From: Rhizobium lentis
Lineage (GTDB): Bacteria; Pseudomonadota; Alphaproteobacteria; Rhizobiales; Rhizobiaceae
Direction of reading: 5' to 3'
DNA: 64,000 nt
Assembly (NCBI RefSeq): GCF_014200175.1
Contig: NZ_JACHBD010000001.1
Span: 620,001-684,000 of the forward strand
The position numbers and the translations under genes are program-made. The notes under the pieces were generated by a model. The model was not told the origin of the DNA and did not search any database. It saw only the letters and a program-made list of their open reading frames with translations. Shown here piece by piece: positions 10,234-20,092 of this stretch (position 1 is the stretch's first letter; each line of letters begins with the position of its first letter).

Positions 10234-11334
10234 TCACCGCAGCTTCAGCGTCGAGAGGCCGAGCATGGCAAGGCCGACGGCGATGATCCAGAAGCGGATC
10301 ACCACCTGGCTTTCGGTCCAACCCTTCTTCTCGAAGTGATGGTGGATCGGCGCCATCAGGAAGACGCGCCGGCCGGTCATCTTGAAGAAGCCGACCTGGA
10401 TGATGACCGACAGCGTCTCCATGACGAAGAGGCCGCCGATGATTGCCATGACGATCTCATGCTTGGTGGCGACGGCGACGGTACCGATCGTGCCGCCAAG
10501 CGCCAGCGAGCCGGTGTCGCCCATGAAGATGGCGGCCGGCGGCGCGTTGAACCAGAGAAAGCCGAGACCGGCCCCGATGACGGCGCCGAGCACGACAGCA
10601 AGCTCGCCGGTGCCGGGCACGAAATTGATCTGCAGGTAGTTCGCAAACACCACGTTGCCGGCGAGATAGGCGATGACGCCGAAGGAGGCGGCTGCGATCA
10701 TCACAGGCACGATGGCGAGGCCGTCGAGCCCGTCCGTCAGGTTGACGGCGTTGCCGGCGCCGACGATGACGAAACCGCCGAAGACGACGAACATGATGCC
10801 GATATTGATCAGGAAGTCCTTGAAGAAGGGAAAAGCGATCGAGGAGCCGAAGGTCGAGCCGGCGGTCCCCGAGGCAAGAGCCGTGCGCATCATAAAGTAG
10901 ACGGCGATGCCGGCGATGACGAACTCGATGCCGAGGCGGGCCTTGCCGGAAAAGCCCTTATGGCTCTGCTTCGTCACCTTGAGATAATCGTCGTAGAAGC
11001 CGATCGCGCCGAAACCCAGCGTCACCAGCAGGGTGGCGACGACATAGACGTTCGAAAGGTCGGCCCAGAGGAGCGAGGCCCCAACGATGCCGGCCAGGAT
11101 CATCAGTCCGCCCATGGTCGGCGTGCCGGCCTTCTTGAAATGCGTCTGCGGCCCATCGGCGCGGATCGGCTGGCCCTTGCCTTGCCGGATGCGCAGCGAA
11201 TTGATGATCGTCGGCCCGAACAGGAAGACGATCAGTGCGGAGGTGAAAAGAGCGGCGCCCGTGCGGAAGGTGATATATCTGAACAGATTCAGAAACTTGA
11301 AATATTCCGACAGTTCGACAAGCCAGATCAGCAT
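10234..11334 (-). CDS. mraY: Phospho-MurNAc-pentapeptide transferase MraY
   Basis: Integral membrane enzyme transferring phospho-MurNAc-pentapeptide to undecaprenyl phosphate to form lipid I. The 366-residue protein has about ten membrane segments. It carries the catalytic Asp pair in GFYDDYLKV near residue 134, the aspartate motif of [31 protein letters not shown], and the cytoplasmic [12 protein letters not shown] motif near residue 330. The gap from murF is 21 bases. Confidence 0.97.
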   Translation of the reverse strand: MLIWLVELSEYFKFLNLFRYITFRTGAALFTSALIVFLFGPTIINSLRIRQGKGQPIRADGPQTHFKKAGTPTMGGLMILAGIVGASLLWADLSNVYVVATLLVTLGFGAIGFYDDYLKVTKQSHKGFSGKARLGIEFVIAGIAVYFMMRTALASGTAGSTFGSSIAFPFFKDFLINIGIMFVVFGGFVIVGAGNAVNLTDGLDGLAIVPVMIAAASFGVIAYLAGNVVFANYLQINFVPGTGELAVVLGAVIGAGLGFLWFNAPPAAIFMGDTGSLALGGTIGTVAVATKHEIVMAIIGGLFVMETLSVIIQVGFFKMTGRRVFLMAPIHHHFEKKGWTESQVVIRFWIIAVGLAMLGLSTLKLR

Positions 11335-11355
11335 TCAGGGCCCCTTGTTACCCGA

Positions 11356-12795
11356 TCAAAGTTCGCGTTGCGTGTCGGCAAATGCCGGGAACTTGTCAAG
11401 AAGCGCGGCGACGATCTTGCCGAAACCGATGCCCAGAGACGATTTCACCATCAACACATCGCCCGGGACGACCGAGTTCAACACGTAGTCCGTCAATTCG
11501 TCCGTCTTTGCCCGGTATTCAACATGGACGCTTTCCGGCAGTGATTCCTTGAGCGCAGTCATGTCGGCGCCTGCAAGCCAGACATGTTCGATGCCGGCAG
11601 CAAGCAGCGGTCCGGCGAGATCGGCATGAACCTTCTCGGCATATTCGCCCATCTCGAGCATGTCGCCGAGCACGGCGATGCGGCGGCCGCGGCCGGTCGG
11701 CTCGGCGGCCGCCAGCAGCGCGATCGCCGCCCGCATCGAGGCGGGATTGGCATTGTAGCTCTCGTCGATCAGCGTGAAGCCGTCGTTGCCGCCGCCGATC
11801 GACAGGCGGTGACGCTTGCCCCTGCCCTTTTCCGGCTTCAGCGTCGCAAGCGCTTCGATTGCCTTGCCCATGTCCGCGCCGACGATCCTGACGACGCCGA
11901 GTGCTGCCAGCGCATTCTCCGCGATATGGCGGCCGGGCGCGCCGAGCGCGACCTCCAGCGTCTCGCCGCCGATCGTCAGCCACAGGGTTGAATTTTCGTC
12001 CGAGCCGTTGAATTCCGCCAGCCGAAATTCGGCCTTGGCATGCTGGCCGAAGGAATGAATATGCTCGATGCCGAGCGACTGCGCCGTGCGGTCGAGGAAA
12101 TTGAACTGATCATTGTCGCGGTTGAGCACGACATGACCGCCGGGTTCTAGCCCCTCGAAAATCTCCGCCTTGGCGGCGGCGATCTCCTTGATGCTCTTGA
12201 AATTGCCGAGATGGGCCGGTGCGATCGTCGTGATCACGGCAATATCGGGGCGGATCATCGCCACCAGCGGCCGGATCTCACCCGGATGGTTCATGCCGAC
12301 TTCGAAGACGCCGTAGTCCGTATCGTCAGGCATGCGCGCCAGCGTCAGGGGAACGCCCCAATGATTGTTGAACGAGGCAACAGACGCATGCACCTTGCCG
12401 GAAGGCGACAAAACCTGCCGCAGCATTTCCTTGGTGGTGGTCTTGCCGACCGATCCCGTCACCGCGATGATCCGGGCCTGCGAGCGCTCGCGCGACGCAA
12501 GGCCGAGTTTCCCAAGAGCCGCAAGCACGTCTTCCACGACGATCATCGGCACCGTCAGGCGGCCCATGGCGGGGAGCCTTGCCTCGCTGACGACAAGCAG
12601 GGAGGCGCCGTTCGCCATCGCCATCGACGCGTAGTCGTGACCGTCGACTCGGTCACCCTTGATGGCGAAGAAAGCTTCGCCTGATGTGATCGATCGGCTG
12701 TCGATGGAGATACCGGTGATGCCTTCGGGCAGCGTGCCGAAAGGGCGCCCCGCCATCGCTGCGATCATGTCGTCGGTCGTCCAGAGCCAGCTCAC
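11356..12795 (-). CDS. murF: UDP-MurNAc-tripeptide--D-Ala-D-Ala ligase MurF
   Basis: Adds the D-Ala-D-Ala dipeptide made by Ddl to UDP-MurNAc-tripeptide. The 479-residue protein has the P-loop [15 protein letters not shown] near residue 113, [13 protein letters not shown] and the C-terminal [15 protein letters not shown] motif diagnostic of MurF. It starts with GTG at 12795; GTGA (12795-12792) overlaps the murE stop, which supports this start and tight coupling. It supplies the substrate for mraY, the next gene. Confidence 0.96.
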   Translation of the reverse strand: MSWLWTTDDMIAAMAGRPFGTLPEGITGISIDSRSITSGEAFFAIKGDRVDGHDYASMAMANGASLLVVSEARLPAMGRLTVPMIVVEDVLAALGKLGLASRERSQARIIAVTGSVGKTTTKEMLRQVLSPSGKVHASVASFNNHWGVPLTLARMPDDTDYGVFEVGMNHPGEIRPLVAMIRPDIAVITTIAPAHLGNFKSIKEIAAAKAEIFEGLEPGGHVVLNRDNDQFNFLDRTAQSLGIEHIHSFGQHAKAEFRLAEFNGSDENSTLWLTIGGETLEVALGAPGRHIAENALAALGVVRIVGADMGKAIEALATLKPEKGRGKRHRLSIGGGNDGFTLIDESYNANPASMRAAIALLAAAEPTGRGRRIAVLGDMLEMGEYAEKVHADLAGPLLAAGIEHVWLAGADMTALKESLPESVHVEYRAKTDELTDYVLNSVVPGDVLMVKSSLGIGFGKIVAALLDKFPAFADTQREL

Positions 12796-14252
12796 GATTT
12801 CAGTTCCTCCAACGCCTTGCGCACCTCCGCATGATCGGAGAACGGCAAGGTGACGGCGCCAATCGTCTGCCCTTCCTCATGTCCCTTGCCGGCAACGATC
12901 AGCGTATCGCCCGATTTCAGCATGGCGACCGCCTCGCGGATGGCGGTGGCGCGGTCAGCGATTTCCGAGGCGCAGGGCGCTGCTGCCATGATCTCGGCCC
13001 GGATCGCGGCCGGCTCCTCCGAACGGGGATTGTCGTCGGTGACGATCACGACATCGGCAAGACGGCAGGCTATTTCGCCCATGATCGGCCGCTTGCCGCG
13101 GTCGCGGTCGCCGCCGCAACCGAAGACGACGATGACGCGGCCGGTCGTGAATGGCCGGACCGAGTTCAACACGTTTTCCAGCGCATCCGGCTTATGGGCA
13201 TAATCGACATAGGCGAGCGCGCCGTCCTTGGTATGCCCGACGAGCTCGAGCCGGCCGGAAGCTCCGACGAGTTTCTCGAGCGCGGCCATCGCAGCTTTCG
13301 GCTCGACGCCCGTCGACATGGCAAGGCCTGCGGCGACCAGTGCATTGGCGACCTGGAAATCGCCGGCCAGCGGAATGTCCACCTCGAAGATCTCGTCGCC
13401 GATATGGATCTCGGCAGTCTGCTTGTGACGGAAATGCTCGACGCGTTTCAGCGTGAGGTAATCGCCCTTGCGGCCGACGGTGCGCACATCGTGACCGGCA
13501 TCGGCAGCGGCCCTGACCGCCTGCGCCGACCAGGCATCGTCGGCGAATATCACCGCCGGCGCACCCTTCGGCAGCAGCCTATCGAAAAGCCGCATCTTGG
13601 CGGCCATATAGGCCTCGACGGTCGGATGATAATCCATGTGGTCGCGGCCGAGATTGGTGAAGGCGGCGGCGGCAAGCTTCACGCCATCGAGCCGGCTCTG
13701 GTCGAGACCGTGGCTGGAAGCCTCCATCGACGCATGCGTGACGCCTTCGTCGGCAAGTTCGGCCAGGAGCTTGTGCAACGACACAGGATCCGGCGTCGTC
13801 AGCGCACCATATTCGTTGCGCGTCGGCGAAACCACGCCCGTTGTGCCGATCATCGCGGCCGCATGGCCTGCATGCGCCCAGATCTGCCGGGTGAACGAGG
13901 CGACGGAGGTCTTGCCCGCCGTGCCGGTCACTGCAACCATGGTATCGGGCTGGCTGCCGTAGAACCGCGCGGCGGCGATCGACAGGAAGCGGCGCGGCTC
14001 TTTAACCGCAAGCACCGGAATGGGAGCATCGACCGGCTGGGAGGCGATCACGACGGCAGCGCCGCGGCCGGCGGCATCGACGATGAAGCCCGCGCCGTCC
14101 GCCTTTGTGCCGGCGACCGCGATGAAGGCGTTGCCCGGCGCCACATGACGGCTGTCCGAAGACAGGCCTGAAATATCAAGCAGGCCTGCCGGGCCTTCGA
14201 GCTGTGCTTCAAGTTCCGGAAACTGATCTCCGGCCAGGTCTCGCAATTTCAT
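12792..14252 (-). CDS. murE: UDP-MurNAc-L-Ala-D-Glu--2,6-diaminopimelate ligase MurE
   Basis: Adds the third stem-peptide residue. The 486-residue product begins [17 protein letters not shown]. It has the P-loop [14 protein letters not shown] near residue 98 and [16 protein letters not shown] in the centre. The C-terminal [13 protein letters not shown] carries the DNPR motif that marks meso-diaminopimelate specificity, as expected for a Gram-negative. A GTG nine bases upstream (14261) is closer to an AGAGGG ribosome site and could be the true start, adding three residues. An extension to 14312 is unlikely. Confidence 0.95.
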   Translation of the reverse strand: MKLRDLAGDQFPELEAQLEGPAGLLDISGLSSDSRHVAPGNAFIAVAGTKADGAGFIVDAAGRGAAVVIASQPVDAPIPVLAVKEPRRFLSIAAARFYGSQPDTMVAVTGTAGKTSVASFTRQIWAHAGHAAAMIGTTGVVSPTRNEYGALTTPDPVSLHKLLAELADEGVTHASMEASSHGLDQSRLDGVKLAAAAFTNLGRDHMDYHPTVEAYMAAKMRLFDRLLPKGAPAVIFADDAWSAQAVRAAADAGHDVRTVGRKGDYLTLKRVEHFRHKQTAEIHIGDEIFEVDIPLAGDFQVANALVAAGLAMSTGVEPKAAMAALEKLVGASGRLELVGHTKDGALAYVDYAHKPDALENVLNSVRPFTTGRVIVVFGCGGDRDRGKRPIMGEIACRLADVVIVTDDNPRSEEPAAIRAEIMAAAPCASEIADRATAIREAVAMLKSGDTLIVAGKGHEEGQTIGAVTLPFSDHAEVRKALEELKS

Positions 14253-14318
14253 CGAATGCACTTTTCCCTCTTGAAGCCGGTCCGCCCCTCGCGAATCGGC
14301 GTCGATATTCATTCACGC

Positions 14319-16076
14319 TCAATAAGACACCAGCAAGGCCGAACCACCTTCTCCGAATTTCGGCTCGATGCCGAGAATGGGAGCGGCGCGGCTGATGATC
14401 TCGCGGGCAATTGGGCCGGCGGTACCGGCGGAGATCGTTCCGCCATATTGTTTCTCGCCGGTCTTCGGCTCGTCGCAGAAGGTGATCACCGCATATTTGG
14501 GATCGTTGATCGGGAAGGCAGCGATGAAGGAGTTGAAGTTCAGCGTCGAGGAATAACGCCCGTTCACCACCTTGTCGGCCGTGCCGGTCTTGCTGCCGAC
14601 GGCGAAACCGGGCACGCGCGCGACGCGCCCCGAGCCCTTGTAGCCGTTGAAATCAAGGAGATAGCGGACGGCGTCGCTGGTCGACTTCTTGAGGACCTGC
14701 GTGGCGATCTGATCGGCCTCTTCGCGCGTGCGCGGCAGGAATGTCGGCTCGATCAGCTTGCCGCCGTTAACGAGGGCGGCCGCCGCCACGCCGGTCTGCA
14801 GCGCCGTCGTCGAAACCCCGTGACCGAAGGAAATCGTGATCGAATTGATCTTCTTCCAGACGCGCGGCTGGCTCGGCATCTTCACTTCGGGCAGTTCGGT
14901 CTGCATCTTCGTCAGCAGGCCGAGCTTGGTAAGATAATCCTTCTGCGCGTCGATGCCGACAATGTCGATCACGCGCGCCGTGCCGATATTCGACGAATAC
15001 TGGAAAATTTCAGGCACGGTCAACCAGCGGCGCTGCCCATGAAAATCGTGGATGGTGAAGCCGCCGATATAGATCGGCTTGCTGGCATCGAACGTATCGG
15101 TCATCTTCACCTTGCCGGTGTCGAGCGCCATTGCCAGCGAAAAGGTTTTGAAGGTCGACCCCATTTCGAAGGTGCCGTTGGTCATCCGGTTGAGCCAGCC
15201 CTCCTTGGCGCCCTCCTGCGGATCGTTCGGATCGAAATCCGGCGCCGATGCCATTGCCAGCACTTCTCCGGTATGCACGTCGATGACAGCTGCACCCGCA
15301 CCCTTGGACTGGAAATTGTTTACGGCGTTGACGACCGCGTCCCGGACGATGTTCTGGACGCGCAGATCGATCGACAGCCGCACCGGCTCGAGCGGCTGAT
15401 CGCTGGTCATGCCGACCGAGGCGAGATCGGCGAGCCCCTGGTCGTCGATGAACTTCTCCATGCCGGCAACACCGCGGTTGTCGATGTTGACGTAACCAAG
15501 AATGTGCGCGGCGGTCGATCCGCCCGGATAGAAGCGGCGCTTCTCCGGCCGGAAGCCGATGCCGGGAATACCGAGCGCCAGGATCTGGCTCTGCTGCTTT
15601 GGCGTCAGCTGCCGGCGCAGCCAGGCGAAATGCGATGTCTTGACCGAGAGTTTCTTGTAGGTGTCCTTGACGTCGAGCTCGGGCAGAACCGTTGCAAGCT
15701 TCTCGACCGCCTCGTCGGGATCGACGATCTTGTTCGGCTCGGCAAACAGCGAGACGGTGCGGATATCGGTCGCCAGCACCTCGCCGTTGCGGTCGAGAAT
15801 GTCGGGGCGCGAGGCCATCAGCCGGTCGGGAGGCAGGATGCTGGAGACGACCTCCTGATCCTTCATCGCATATTCGACGAGGCGGCCGCCGATGACGACA
15901 TAGACACCCATGAAACCGAGGATCAGCAGGCCGACACGGCTCTTCGCCTGTCCCGACTTCTTCTTGCGCGTCCCCTCGATCGCCACGCCGGCGGAGGGGC
16001 CGCCGAAACGATTATAGACGCCGGCGGAGAAATGCGCCTGGCTCTTCAAAACCATGATGCGGGAAAGAAACGACAT
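14319..16076 (-). CDS. ftsI: Peptidoglycan D,D-transpeptidase FtsI (PBP3)
   Basis: Septal class B penicillin-binding protein that cross-links new peptidoglycan with FtsW. The 585-residue protein has a cytoplasmic N-terminus, one membrane anchor at about residues 48-64, a pedestal domain and a transpeptidase domain. The catalytic motifs are complete: S307-TFK310, S361-S-N363 and K496-TG498. The start overlaps the ftsL stop as TAATG. About 65 bases separate its end from the preferred murE start. Confidence 0.97.
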   Translation of the reverse strand: MSFLSRIMVLKSQAHFSAGVYNRFGGPSAGVAIEGTRKKKSGQAKSRVGLLILGFMGVYVVIGGRLVEYAMKDQEVVSSILPPDRLMASRPDILDRNGEVLATDIRTVSLFAEPNKIVDPDEAVEKLATVLPELDVKDTYKKLSVKTSHFAWLRRQLTPKQQSQILALGIPGIGFRPEKRRFYPGGSTAAHILGYVNIDNRGVAGMEKFIDDQGLADLASVGMTSDQPLEPVRLSIDLRVQNIVRDAVVNAVNNFQSKGAGAAVIDVHTGEVLAMASAPDFDPNDPQEGAKEGWLNRMTNGTFEMGSTFKTFSLAMALDTGKVKMTDTFDASKPIYIGGFTIHDFHGQRRWLTVPEIFQYSSNIGTARVIDIVGIDAQKDYLTKLGLLTKMQTELPEVKMPSQPRVWKKINSITISFGHGVSTTALQTGVAAAALVNGGKLIEPTFLPRTREEADQIATQVLKKSTSDAVRYLLDFNGYKGSGRVARVPGFAVGSKTGTADKVVNGRYSSTLNFNSFIAAFPINDPKYAVITFCDEPKTGEKQYGGTISAGTAGPIAREIISRAAPILGIEPKFGEGGSALLVSY

Positions 16077-16549
16077 TATTCCACCGACCCCGTTTCGATC
16101 TCCTCTGCTTCATCCTCGGCCTCGCCGCGCGGCGCGGCCTTTGGAACGGGCTGACCCTTGGCCGCCACGGTCGCGCCCTTGGCGCTGGCCGCGGTAGCGC
16201 TGGCCCCGGTCGCGCCTTTCGCGCCGGCTTTGGCCTCCGTCACATCAGGCACGGGAACCTCGGATTTCAGCATCGGCAATTCCTTGGCATGCACCAGCGC
16301 CGTCGATTCCGTCGGCTGCAGTTGCAGCTCGTCATTATAGGCTTTGACCAGCCGCTCCAGCCGGTTCGGCTGCGATTGCAGCGCCCAGTCGGCCTTGAGA
16401 AGGTCGATCGTATCCTTCTCCAGTTTGATTTCGGCTTCGAGGCGATGAACCTCCTCGAGCTTCAATTCGGCGCGGTGCTTGATCGTGTAGGTGATGGCGG
16501 CAGTTGCCGTCATGACGCCGATAAGCACGAGATCGAACGTTTTCAGCAT
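16076..16549 (-). CDS. ftsL: Cell division protein FtsL (alphaproteobacterial type)
   Basis: Small bitopic divisome protein. The 157-residue product begins MLKTFDLVLIGVMTATAAI, a single membrane segment, then a charged coiled-coil-like helix at roughly residues 25-60 (LEEVHRLEAEIKLEKDTIDL). It ends in an Ala/Gly/Lys-rich low-complexity tail of about 60 residues that is unlikely to be folded. The frame is open upstream to 16855, but the ATG at 16549 has GGAGG five bases upstream and begins just after the rsmH stop. Position and topology support FtsL; primary sequence conservation in this family is always weak. Confidence 0.88.
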   Translation of the reverse strand: MLKTFDLVLIGVMTATAAITYTIKHRAELKLEEVHRLEAEIKLEKDTIDLLKADWALQSQPNRLERLVKAYNDELQLQPTESTALVHAKELPMLKSEVPVPDVTEAKAGAKGATGASATAASAKGATVAAKGQPVPKAAPRGEAEDEAEEIETGSVE

Positions 16550-16550
16550 A

Positions 16551-17576
16551 TCAACCTCCAAGCTTTCCAAGGCTGGCAAGATTGGGAAAACCGAAGAGCG
16601 ACATATCCGCAGCCTCCGCGGCGGCGTCCGTTCTTCGGCCGGCGCGCAACTTGGCAGAGCGGGCGCGCGGATTGGCCTCAGCCTCCGCCTCGCTTGCCGA
16701 AACCATCGACTTGCCCACAGCCGTAAAGGTTGCCGCCCGCTCAAGTGCGGCCGGCAGGTGCCGCGAACCCGATGCCTTGCCGGCGCGATCGGAAAAGAAC
16801 TTCTTGACGATGCGATCTTCGAGCGAATGGAAGGTGACGACGACGAGCCGCCCACCGGGCTTCAACACCGCTTCTGCCGCAAACAATGCCTGCGCGAGTT
16901 CGGCGAGTTCATCATTGACAAAGATGCGAAGTGCCTGAAAGACGCGCGTCGCCGGATGGATTTTGTCTTTCATCTTGCGCGGCGTGACCTGTTCGATGAG
17001 GCCGGCGAGATCGCGTGTCGTCTCAAATGGCTTTTCGACGCGGCGCTTCTCGATCGCATGTGCGATGCGCGGCGCCTGACTCTCCTCACCGAGAAAATGG
17101 AAAATGCGGATGAGATCGGAGACCTTGGCGCGGTTGACCACATCGGCGGCCGAAACACCTGTCGCCGACATGCGCATGTCGAGCGGACCGTTCTTCTGAA
17201 AGGAGAAGCCGCGCTCGGCCTCGTCGATCTGCATCGAGGAAACGCCGATATCGAGCACGACGCCGTCGAGGCCGCCTTTCGGCGCATGATCGGCCAGATG
17301 CGAGAACTGCGAATGAACGAGCTTGAGATGGCCGCCATGGGCGGCAACCATCGCCTGGCCCGCCGCAATCGCCGTCGGATCGCGGTCGAGCGCAATCACC
17401 TCGGCGCCGGCAGCAAGAATGGCCGACGTATAGCCGCCCGCACCGAATGTACCGTCGAGGATGAGTTTGCCGGGCGCCGGCGCCAGCGCCGCGAGAACCT
17501 CATCAAGAAGAACCGGAATGTGACGAACCGGTCCGCCGCCGGCATCAGTTGAACCTCCGCCAGGATTCGCCGCCAT
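16551..17576 (-). CDS. rsmH: 16S rRNA (cytosine1402-N4)-methyltransferase RsmH (MraW)
   Basis: SAM-dependent methyltransferase that N4-methylates C1402 of 16S rRNA. The 341-residue product has [11 protein letters not shown] near residue 18, the SAM loop [15 protein letters not shown] near residue 40, [20 protein letters not shown] near residue 105 and the C-terminal [13 protein letters not shown] signature. The start at 17576 is chosen over a long upstream extension because it begins 17 bases after the mraZ stop and fits the family N-terminus. Confidence 0.96.
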   Translation of the reverse strand: MAANPGGGSTDAGGGPVRHIPVLLDEVLAALAPAPGKLILDGTFGAGGYTSAILAAGAEVIALDRDPTAIAAGQAMVAAHGGHLKLVHSQFSHLADHAPKGGLDGVVLDIGVSSMQIDEAERGFSFQKNGPLDMRMSATGVSAADVVNRAKVSDLIRIFHFLGEESQAPRIAHAIEKRRVEKPFETTRDLAGLIEQVTPRKMKDKIHPATRVFQALRIFVNDELAELAQALFAAEAVLKPGGRLVVVTFHSLEDRIVKKFFSDRAGKASGSRHLPAALERAATFTAVGKSMVSASEAEAEANPRARSAKLRAGRRTDAAAEAADMSLFGFPNLASLGKLGG

Positions 17577-17593
17577 TCCGTTCCCTCGCTCTT

Positions 17594-18031
17594 TCAGGAA
17601 CGCTTGCCCGCCAGCTTGCGCTCCCCTCGTGCCTGCGTCTGCGCAGCCATAAAAGCCTGCGGCTGCCAGAGCTGAAAATGATCTGCCCGACCGACGAAGG
17701 TCACTTCGTCCGAGATACCGGTGAAGCCGCGGATGAAATCCGTGACCATCAACCGCCCCTCGGCATCGAGCCGCATGAAGACCCCGCCCCCGTGAATTAG
17801 AAGCGACATCTCGTTCGCATCCGGCGAAAACGGATCCTCCGCAGCAATCTGCCGTTCGAATCTTTCGAGAAGATCCGGACCGCCGACACTGATCGCCGGA
17901 AACACAAAGTCCTGGAAGCAATAGAGCTCCCGGACATTGCGCTGCGCCAGCACGGAACGAAACGCCGAAGGCACGGAAACCCTGCTCTTGGCATCGATCC
18001 TGTTGGTCGCATTCGAGAGGAAGCGGCTCAT
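17594..18031 (-). CDS. mraZ: Transcriptional regulator MraZ
   Basis: DNA-binding regulator at the head of dcw clusters, which in E. coli represses its own operon. The 145-residue product has two SpoVT/AbrB-like half-domains, each with the DxxxR signature: [16 protein letters not shown] near residue 10 and [16 protein letters not shown] near residue 90. An in-frame ATG at 18043 would add four residues. A set of four TGGGN repeats lies 174 bp upstream (18205-18239), so autoregulation is likely, with an unusually long leader between box and gene. Confidence 0.95.
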   Translation of the reverse strand: MSRFLSNATNRIDAKSRVSVPSAFRSVLAQRNVRELYCFQDFVFPAISVGGPDLLERFERQIAAEDPFSPDANEMSLLIHGGGVFMRLDAEGRLMVTDFIRGFTGISDEVTFVGRADHFQLWQPQAFMAAQTQARGERKLAGKRS

Positions 18032-18204
18032 CACACGAAACATCCGTTCCCGCAGGGATCCGGACCAAAAGACGCCCGAAACCCCCAATATCAGGCACAG
18101 CTTCGCAAGCCGGATGAGTAAAAACCCCTCCGACGTTTCCAGAGAGGAAGACGCCTTTGCTTTGCGATGAATGGGCAGGTGATTGCCCTGATGCAGTGCA
18201 TGTT

Positions 18205-18239
18205 TGGGATAGCATGGGACCATATGGGCGTCAATGGGA
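18205..18239. promoter_or_regulatory. MraZ box: four TGGGN repeats at 10-bp spacing
   Basis: TGGG begins at 18205, 18215, 18225 and 18235 on the plus strand, each followed by one base and a five-base spacer. This is the arrangement bound by MraZ in E. coli (TGGGN repeats, five-base spacers), with four copies instead of three. The regularity is seen directly; binding is inferred. The repeats read as CCCA on the mraZ coding strand. Confidence 0.8.
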
Positions 18240-18290
18240 TGCGCCTGTTTTGCAATAGACGCATGATCAAAAATTTATAAGCCGTTAAGT

Positions 18291-18305
18291 TTAACAAAGG
18301 GTTAG
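18291..18305. promoter_or_regulatory. Candidate CtrA box upstream of mraZ
   Basis: TTAA (18291-18294), seven bases, then TTAG (18302-18305) is one mismatch from TTAA-N7-TTAA, and a further TTAA sits at 18285-18288. It lies upstream of the MraZ box, where a dcw promoter would be expected. The AT-rich stretch around it contrasts with the GC-rich surroundings. Confidence 0.35.
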
Positions 18306-18462
18306 GATCACCCTCCCGCAAGAGACGCGCGACGGTGCTTTCGCAAAAGCAATTTTCGCGCAGAGGATTACATGAGCATCCGCTTGAAAACTGTCGATTT
18401 CAGCGGCTTACCTGAGATGATTCGTCAAATCGGAGGTTTTCGCGCCACGAAAGTTAATCGCC

Positions 18463-18860
18463 AGTTGGCCTGTAAGCCGGGTTCTGTATGGCTCCGGCGT
18501 GAACCGGAACGTGGCAGCCATTCCTCTGGGACAGCGTTCGCACGCTGCCTCGCGCAACCCACCCGGATGACTGGCCTGGAAACCGGCCGGAAGGCCTTTC
18601 GGCCCGCCACGTCATCCCTATTCGGTCTTGCTCCCGGTGGGGTTTACCGTGCCATATCCGTTGCCGGAAATGCGGTGGGCTCTTACCCCACCCTTTCACC
18701 CTTACCTGTCATGACAGGCGGTTTGCTTTCTGTGGCACTTTCCCTGAGGTCGCCCTCGCCGGACGTTATCCGGCACCGTGTCTCCGTGGAGCCCGGACTT
18801 TCCTCACCCTACCGCCTTTCGGCATTGGTAAAGCGCGGCTGCCCGGCCAACTGGCAGGGC
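18463..18860 (-). ncRNA. rnpB: RNase P RNA, bacterial type A
   Basis: Catalytic RNA of RNase P, which removes 5' leaders from tRNA precursors. On the minus strand the universally conserved 5' block GAGGAAAGTCCGGGCTCCAC is at 18806-18787 and the 3' block ACAGAACCCGGCTTACAGG at 18487-18469; these form the P4 core region. The terminal arms AGTTGGCC and GGCCAACT pair to form P1. Length of about 400 nt fits the alphaproteobacterial form. Exact ends are estimated from P1. A long plus-strand open frame over it is coincidental. Confidence 0.95.
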
Positions 18861-18905
18861 TCCCATAAACGAGAGAGAGCGCAATTTCCATCAAAAATGA
18901 TAGTT

Positions 18906-20081
18906 TCAGGAAAATTGCGGTGTGAAATCCGTGGAATAGCCCTGCTGGCTGATCCTGCCTGACAAAAGCAGCTCCGCCCCGAGCCGTCCGATTTCGTCCG
19001 AACTCTTGGCCGACGTGCCGGCACAACCCGTCAGCACGGCAATGGCAGGCGACGAGGTGTAGCCGATCATTGGGTAGCCGCTTTCCGTATAGGACACCAC
19101 GCAGGCGGCCGTCGAAATCGAAAGCGGCGCCAGCTCGGGTACCAAGTCGGCAGCGATGCGCTGAAGATGCGTCCGCACGGTTGCGCGCCCCTCCGTTCTG
19201 AACCAGGCGCGTATCTCCGCCTCGTCACCGAGCACCAGATCGTCCGGATCGCCGCCGATCTTCAGATAGAATTTGCCGTCGGGATAACGGATCGGCGGCA
19301 GCAGATAGATATGGATGCCGGGCATATCGAGAATGAGCGACGGCATGGTTGCGAGACGCTCGGCATCGGCCTCGCTCACCTCGAAAAGCGTGACCGTCCG
19401 GCCATAAACCGTCATAGCAACGGGACGCGGCAACAGATTCTCCGCAATGGAAAATCCGCCCGCGGCGAGCAGCACCTTTTCAGCGCGATAGGTCAGGCCA
19501 CCGGCAGTTCTGACGACAGCCGACCCGCCCTCCTCGCGGATGGAAACGGCATGGTCGGGGATGACGGCGGCACCCGCCTTTTCCGCCAGCAGCGACTGCG
19601 CCTTGACCAGCTTGCGCGGGCTGATATGTCCGGCACCCCTCGCCTCGAAAACCCCGGCGCAGTCATCGGGAAAGGCAAAGAAAGGAAAGGCGGCCTTCAG
19701 CCCCGCCTGGTCGAGAAGGCTGGTTTCGATGCTGAGCGAAACGGCGGCCTGCCGCGTCTCCTCGAGGTATTCGCTTCCACCAAGCGCGGCGACGACGCAG
19801 CCGACCTCGCGATAAAAATCGATGCCGCTGTCGCGAGCGATCTCGCCATAACGGCCGATCGAGCGGTTGGCGAGCAGAGCCCAGTTGCCGTTGGGATCGA
19901 TGGTGCGGGTGATGCGTCCCTCGTCGTAATGGCTGGCGAAGACGCCCTGATGTGCCTTGCGATCGGCCGGCTCGTCCGGGCCGATCACCGCCACGCCATC
20001 CACTTGGCGCGCCAGATGCCGCGCGGCTGCAGCTCCCATCAACCCGCGGCCGACGACAATATATTTGAAATCGACTGCCAT
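18906..20081 (-). CDS. FAD-dependent amine/amino-acid oxidoreductase, copy 1
   Basis: DAO-superfamily flavoprotein of 391 residues, probably oxidising a secondary amine or amino acid. It begins MAVDFKYIVVGRGLMGAAAARHL, a dinucleotide fold with GRGLMG. FASHYDEGRITR near residue 50 resembles the flavin region of monomeric sarcosine and N-methyltryptophan oxidases. Cys327, in CVVSYTESGYPMIG, aligns by context with the cysteine that binds FAD covalently in those enzymes. AGGGAG precedes the ATG. It follows a paralogue (20093-21277) by 11 bases, so the two likely form an operon. The substrate is unknown. Confidence 0.82.
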   Translation of the reverse strand: MAVDFKYIVVGRGLMGAAAARHLARQVDGVAVIGPDEPADRKAHQGVFASHYDEGRITRTIDPNGNWALLANRSIGRYGEIARDSGIDFYREVGCVVAALGGSEYLEETRQAAVSLSIETSLLDQAGLKAAFPFFAFPDDCAGVFEARGAGHISPRKLVKAQSLLAEKAGAAVIPDHAVSIREEGGSAVVRTAGGLTYRAEKVLLAAGGFSIAENLLPRPVAMTVYGRTVTLFEVSEADAERLATMPSLILDMPGIHIYLLPPIRYPDGKFYLKIGGDPDDLVLGDEAEIRAWFRTEGRATVRTHLQRIAADLVPELAPLSISTAACVVSYTESGYPMIGYTSSPAIAVLTGCAGTSAKSSDEIGRLGAELLLSGRISQQGYSTDFTPQFS

Positions 20082-20092
20082 GATGCTCCCTT

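Larger units (their letters stand above)
18032..18462. other. Leader and promoter region of the dcw cluster
   Basis: This 431-bp stretch between mraZ and the 3' end of RNase P RNA contains the MraZ box and the CtrA-like site. The open frames across it show no ribosome site or recognisable protein. The distance from the MraZ box to the mraZ ATG implies an untranslated leader of up to about 170 nt. Confidence 0.5.

Noticed and set aside
10048-11544. 498-codon plus-strand open frame rich in Asp, Arg and His
   Set aside because: Composition is typical of the mirror frame of a membrane protein; it is antisense to mraY.
14256-16154. 632-codon plus-strand open frame
   Set aside because: It is antisense to ftsI with complete SxxK, SxN and KTG motifs; its own translation shows no recognisable domain.
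18065-18087. G-run repeats on the minus strand near mraZ as a MraZ box
   Set aside because: The G runs are irregularly spaced; the regular TGGGN set at 18205-18239 is far better.
18372-18962. 196-codon plus-strand open frame with a low-complexity product
   Set aside because: It runs antisense across the conserved blocks of RNase P RNA; the RNA explains the conservation and no ribosome site is seen.
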